Shown here piece by piece: positions 59,792-64,000 of a stretch of 64,000 nt of DNA. This DNA is from Mesorhizobium sp. ES1-4 (lineage in GTDB: Bacteria > Pseudomonadota > Alphaproteobacteria > Rhizobiales > Rhizobiaceae): positions 1 through 64,000 of the forward strand of contig NZ_JAIUGV010000011.1 in the NCBI RefSeq assembly GCF_020164745.1, in the 5' to 3' direction. The first letter of the stretch is position 1. Each line of letters opens with the position of its first letter. Position numbers and translations under genes: made by a program. The notes under the pieces were generated by a model. It made no database searches and was not told where the DNA came from. It saw nothing but the letters and a program-made list of their open reading frames with translations.

Positions 59792-60421
59792 ATGAAGAAT
59801 CCCGTCGAAACCTACATGAACCTCGTTCCGATGGTGGTCGAACAGACCAATCGCGGCGAGCGGGCCTACGACATTTTCTCGCGCCTCCTCAAGGAGCGCA
59901 TCATTTTCATCACCGGTCCGGTCGAGGATGGCATGGCGACGCTGGTCTGCGCGCAGCTCCTGTTCCTCGAAGCCGAGAACCCGAAGAAGGAAATCAACCT
60001 TTATATAAATTCGCCGGGTGGCGTCGTCACCTCGGGCATGGCCATCTACGACACCATGCAGTTCATCAAGCCGGCCGTGTCGACGCTGTGCATCGGCCAG
60101 GCGGCCTCGATGGGCTCGCTGCTCCTGACCGCCGGCCACAAGGACATGCGTTTTGCCACGCCGAACGCCCGCATCATGGTTCACCAGCCGTCCGGCGGTT
60201 TCCAGGGCCAGGCGTCCGACATCGAGCGTCATGCCCAGGACATCATCAAACTGAAGCGCCGCCTCAACGAGGTCTATGTCAAGCATACCGGCAAGAGCTA
60301 TGAGGAGATCGAGAAGACGCTCGACCGCGACCATTTCATGACAGCCGACGAGGCCAAGGATTTCGGCCTCATCGACAAAGTGATTTCGTCGCGCGAGGCG
60401 GCCGAAGGAGCGCTGGCATAA
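59792..60421 (+). CDS. clpP: ATP-dependent Clp protease proteolytic subunit
   Basis: ClpP is the serine peptidase chamber of Clp proteases. The 209-residue protein has SPGGVVTSGMAIYDTMQF, catalytic Ser in IGQAASMGSLLLTAG (about residue 106), His in ARIMVHQPSGG (about 131) and the C-terminal SYEEIEKTLDRDHFMTADEAKDFGLIDKVI (about 170-199). Length is normal. clpX follows after a 295-base gap, then lon, the usual alphaproteobacterial order. Confidence 0.98.
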   Translation: MKNPVETYMNLVPMVVEQTNRGERAYDIFSRLLKERIIFITGPVEDGMATLVCAQLLFLEAENPKKEINLYINSPGGVVTSGMAIYDTMQFIKPAVSTLCIGQAASMGSLLLTAGHKDMRFATPNARIMVHQPSGGFQGQASDIERHAQDIIKLKRRLNEVYVKHTGKSYEEIEKTLDRDHFMTADEAKDFGLIDKVISSREAAEGALA

Positions 60422-60716
60422 AGACTGGTTGGCAGTTGGATGGCGCCATGATGCGCTTTTGGCGCGTCTTGCGGCATTTCGGCCACAATTGGCTGTTCCC
60501 TCGGACGTTGGGATTGCCTACGTTAAGGCTATGTTGATTTTCGACGGCTTAGCTTTGTGTGGGGAAGCTGCGAATCATTGCGACGTTTTCTGATTTGTGT
60601 TTCGTACGGAATGCGTTGCGGGAGCCGGGACACTGGCGGCGGCGCATTCCCGCGATAAATAGAGTATGCGCCCTTTCAGCCAGACCATCGGCGGGCGGCC
60701 ATGAAAGGACATGAAA
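60422..60716. other. clpP-clpX intergenic region
   Basis: No gene, strong hairpin or clear promoter was seen, though its length and AT content suggest a separate clpX promoter. Confidence 0.4.
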
Positions 60717-61991
60717 ATGAGCAAGGTCGGCAACAACAGCGGTGATTCCAAGAACACGCTTTATTGCTCGTTTTGCGGCAAGAGCCAGCACGAGGTGCGC
60801 AAGCTGATCGCCGGCCCGACGGTGTTCATCTGCGACGAGTGTGTCGAGCTCTGCATGGACATCATCCGCGAGGAGAACAAGACCTCGATGGTGAAGTCGC
60901 GCGAGGGCGTGCCGACCCCGCAGGAGATCCTCAAGGTTCTTGACGACTATGTCATCGGCCAGCCCTACGCCAAGCGCGTGCTGTCGGTGGCGGTGCACAA
61001 CCACTACAAGCGCCTCGCGCATGCCGGCAAGAACAACGATGTCGAGTTGGCCAAGTCCAACATCCTGCTGATCGGCCCGACCGGCTGCGGCAAGACGCTG
61101 TTGGCGCAGACGCTGGCCCGCATTATCGACGTGCCCTTCACCATGGCGGACGCCACGACGCTGACCGAGGCCGGTTATGTCGGCGAGGACGTCGAGAACA
61201 TCATCCTGAAGCTGTTGCAATCGGCCGACTACAATGTCGAGCGCGCGCAGCGCGGCATCGTCTACATCGACGAAATCGACAAGATTTCGCGCAAGTCCGA
61301 CAATCCCTCGATCACGCGGGACGTGTCGGGCGAGGGCGTGCAGCAGGCGCTGCTCAAGATCATGGAAGGCACGGTGGCCTCGGTGCCGCCCCAGGGCGGC
61401 AGGAAGCATCCGCAGCAGGAATTCCTGCAGGTCGACACCGCCAACATCCTGTTCATCTGCGGCGGCGCTTTCGCCGGGCTGGACAAGATCATCTCGGATC
61501 GCGGCCGGAAAACCTCGATCGGTTTTGGTGCCGTCGTCGCTTCGCCAGAGGATCGCCGCACGGGTGACGTGTTCCGGCTTGTCGAACCCGAGGATCTGTT
61601 GAAATTCGGCCTCATTCCGGAGTTTGTCGGCCGTCTGCCGGTCCTGGCGACGCTGGAAGACCTCGACGAGCCGGCGCTGATCCAGATCCTGACCGAGCCG
61701 AAGAATGCGCTGGTCAAGCAGTATCAGCGGCTGTTCGAGATGGAAAATGTCGACCTGACTTTCCACGAGAACGCGCTTTCGGCGATCGCCAAGCGCGCCA
61801 TCGAGCGCAAGACCGGCGCGCGCGGCCTGCGTTCGATCATGGAAGCGATCCTGCTCGACACCATGTTCGAACTGCCCGCCCTCGAAGGCGTGCGCGAAGT
61901 GGTGATTTCGGAGGAAGTGGTGACCGGCAGTGCCCGGCCGCTCTACATTTATTCCGAACAGAAGGAAAAGAAGGGCAACGTCAGCGCGTGA
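60717..61991 (+). CDS. clpX: ATP-dependent Clp protease ATP-binding subunit ClpX
   Basis: ClpX unfolds tagged proteins and feeds them to ClpP. The 424-residue protein has an N-terminal zinc-binding domain (CSFCGKSQHEV and CDECVELC, about 17-45), Walker A GPTGCGKTLLAQTLA (about 120-134), Walker B IVYIDEIDKI (about 180) and the pore and sensor regions (GRLPVLATLEDL). An ATG at 60711 is also in frame; 60717 matches the usual MSK start and is a reasonable distance from AAGG. Confidence 0.97.
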   Translation: MSKVGNNSGDSKNTLYCSFCGKSQHEVRKLIAGPTVFICDECVELCMDIIREENKTSMVKSREGVPTPQEILKVLDDYVIGQPYAKRVLSVAVHNHYKRLAHAGKNNDVELAKSNILLIGPTGCGKTLLAQTLARIIDVPFTMADATTLTEAGYVGEDVENIILKLLQSADYNVERAQRGIVYIDEIDKISRKSDNPSITRDVSGEGVQQALLKIMEGTVASVPPQGGRKHPQQEFLQVDTANILFICGGAFAGLDKIISDRGRKTSIGFGAVVASPEDRRTGDVFRLVEPEDLLKFGLIPEFVGRLPVLATLEDLDEPALIQILTEPKNALVKQYQRLFEMENVDLTFHENALSAIAKRAIERKTGARGLRSIMEAILLDTMFELPALEGVREVVISEEVVTGSARPLYIYSEQKEKKGNVSA

Positions 61992-62018
61992 TATCGCACC
62001 TGATCCCCTGTTTTTGTG

Positions 62019-62044
62019 GAACGGCGCCCTTGCGGCGCCGTTTT
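62019..62044 (+). terminator. Terminator after clpX
   Basis: AACGGCGCC (62020-62028) and GGCGCCGTT (62034-62042) form a nine-pair stem around CTTGC, followed by TT, 28 bases after the clpX stop. Confidence 0.85.
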
Positions 62045-62263
62045 GCTGTAAGGGCTTGAGACCTTTGCACAGGAGTGGATCGCTGACGATGTTAACTCTT
62101 GATCTTTGCCCCTCTTGCATCCACCTAACACGAGAAGGCCGAGGTGCCCGATTTCTGTGCTGTAAAACTCCCGTCACAAACGGTGGTAGGCGGAACGATC
62201 CCCGGTCGTTAATATGAGATTCGCGGTTGGCCTGATGGCGACCGCGACATGAAAGGTTGGACA

Positions 62264-64000
<1,737 letters not shown>

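Overview
The window looks like a chromosomal segment of a Mesorhizobium-type alphaproteobacterium (Hyphomicrobiales). This rests on high-GC codon use, LdtR-like and Mg-type HemB proteins, the plsX-fabH-ihfA-merR and clpP-clpX-lon gene orders, and hairpin repeats that I recall as common between genes of this genus. No database search was possible; family calls come from motifs and recall of the families. I see no CRISPR array, prophage, conjugative element or symbiosis genes. Only the first 61 bases look mobile: the tail of an IS630-type transposase.

Layout. 1-6.5 kb: IS630 tail, a family-90 glycosyltransferase, PPK2, a reductase of the DHFR/RibD type, HemB, a DUF2066 protein and a 3-hydroxyisobutyryl-CoA hydrolase-like enzyme. 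6.5-10.9 kb: a cell-wall and stress block with a DUF6163-like membrane protein, the MarR-type regulator LdtR, a histone-H1-like protein, a DUF4142 protein behind a possible EcfG-type stress promoter, a decayed cytochrome b561 gene, and the L,D-transpeptidase that is the expected LdtR target. 11-19.7 kb: Na+/H+ antiporter, glyA, an exported protein, then nrdR-ribD-ribE-ribH-nusB-MFS, mostly tightly packed. 20-24.4 kb: a YehZYXW/OsmU-type betaine ABC transporter. 24.6-32.5 kb: proton-pumping pyrophosphatase with twin terminators, then bamE facing a cytochrome bc1 chaperone-DUF177-plsX-fabH-ihfA-merR series.

32.6-44.7 kb: surface-polysaccharide region. A leftward set (Wza-like lipoprotein, GT4 glycosyltransferase, phosphoglycosyl transferase, O-antigen ligase/polymerase) faces a rightward Wzz-type protein fused to a degenerate tyrosine-kinase-like domain. 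A CelD-like acyltransferase and a polysaccharide deacetylase follow. A TupA-like ATP-grasp enzyme, a frameshifted histidine-rich secreted protein, a YbaK deacylase and tRNA-Pro(GGG) lie on the left flank. 44.7-50.4 kb: DUF2842, ctaA, a 54-residue ORF overlapping argC, speB, an acyltransferase ruin with a 30-bp tandem duplication, a periplasmic glycerophosphodiesterase, and repeats. 50.4-64 kb: rplM-rpsI and a thioesterase on the minus strand; a run of overlapping plus-strand genes (enoyl-CoA hydratase, VOC, ATPase, GNAT, CoA-binding), then metY and a cupin; two broken redox genes (P450, FAD oxidoreductase); an exported protein; and clpP-clpX-lon, with lon cut by the window edge.

Most of the window is ordinary core genome. 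The more unusual material is several short decaying genes (cytochrome b561, acyltransferase, P450, FAD oxidoreductase, His-rich protein), some long perfect hairpins, the Wzz-kinase-like fusion with a lost P-loop, and the ldtR/ldtP neighbourhood. I found no convincing new multi-gene system.
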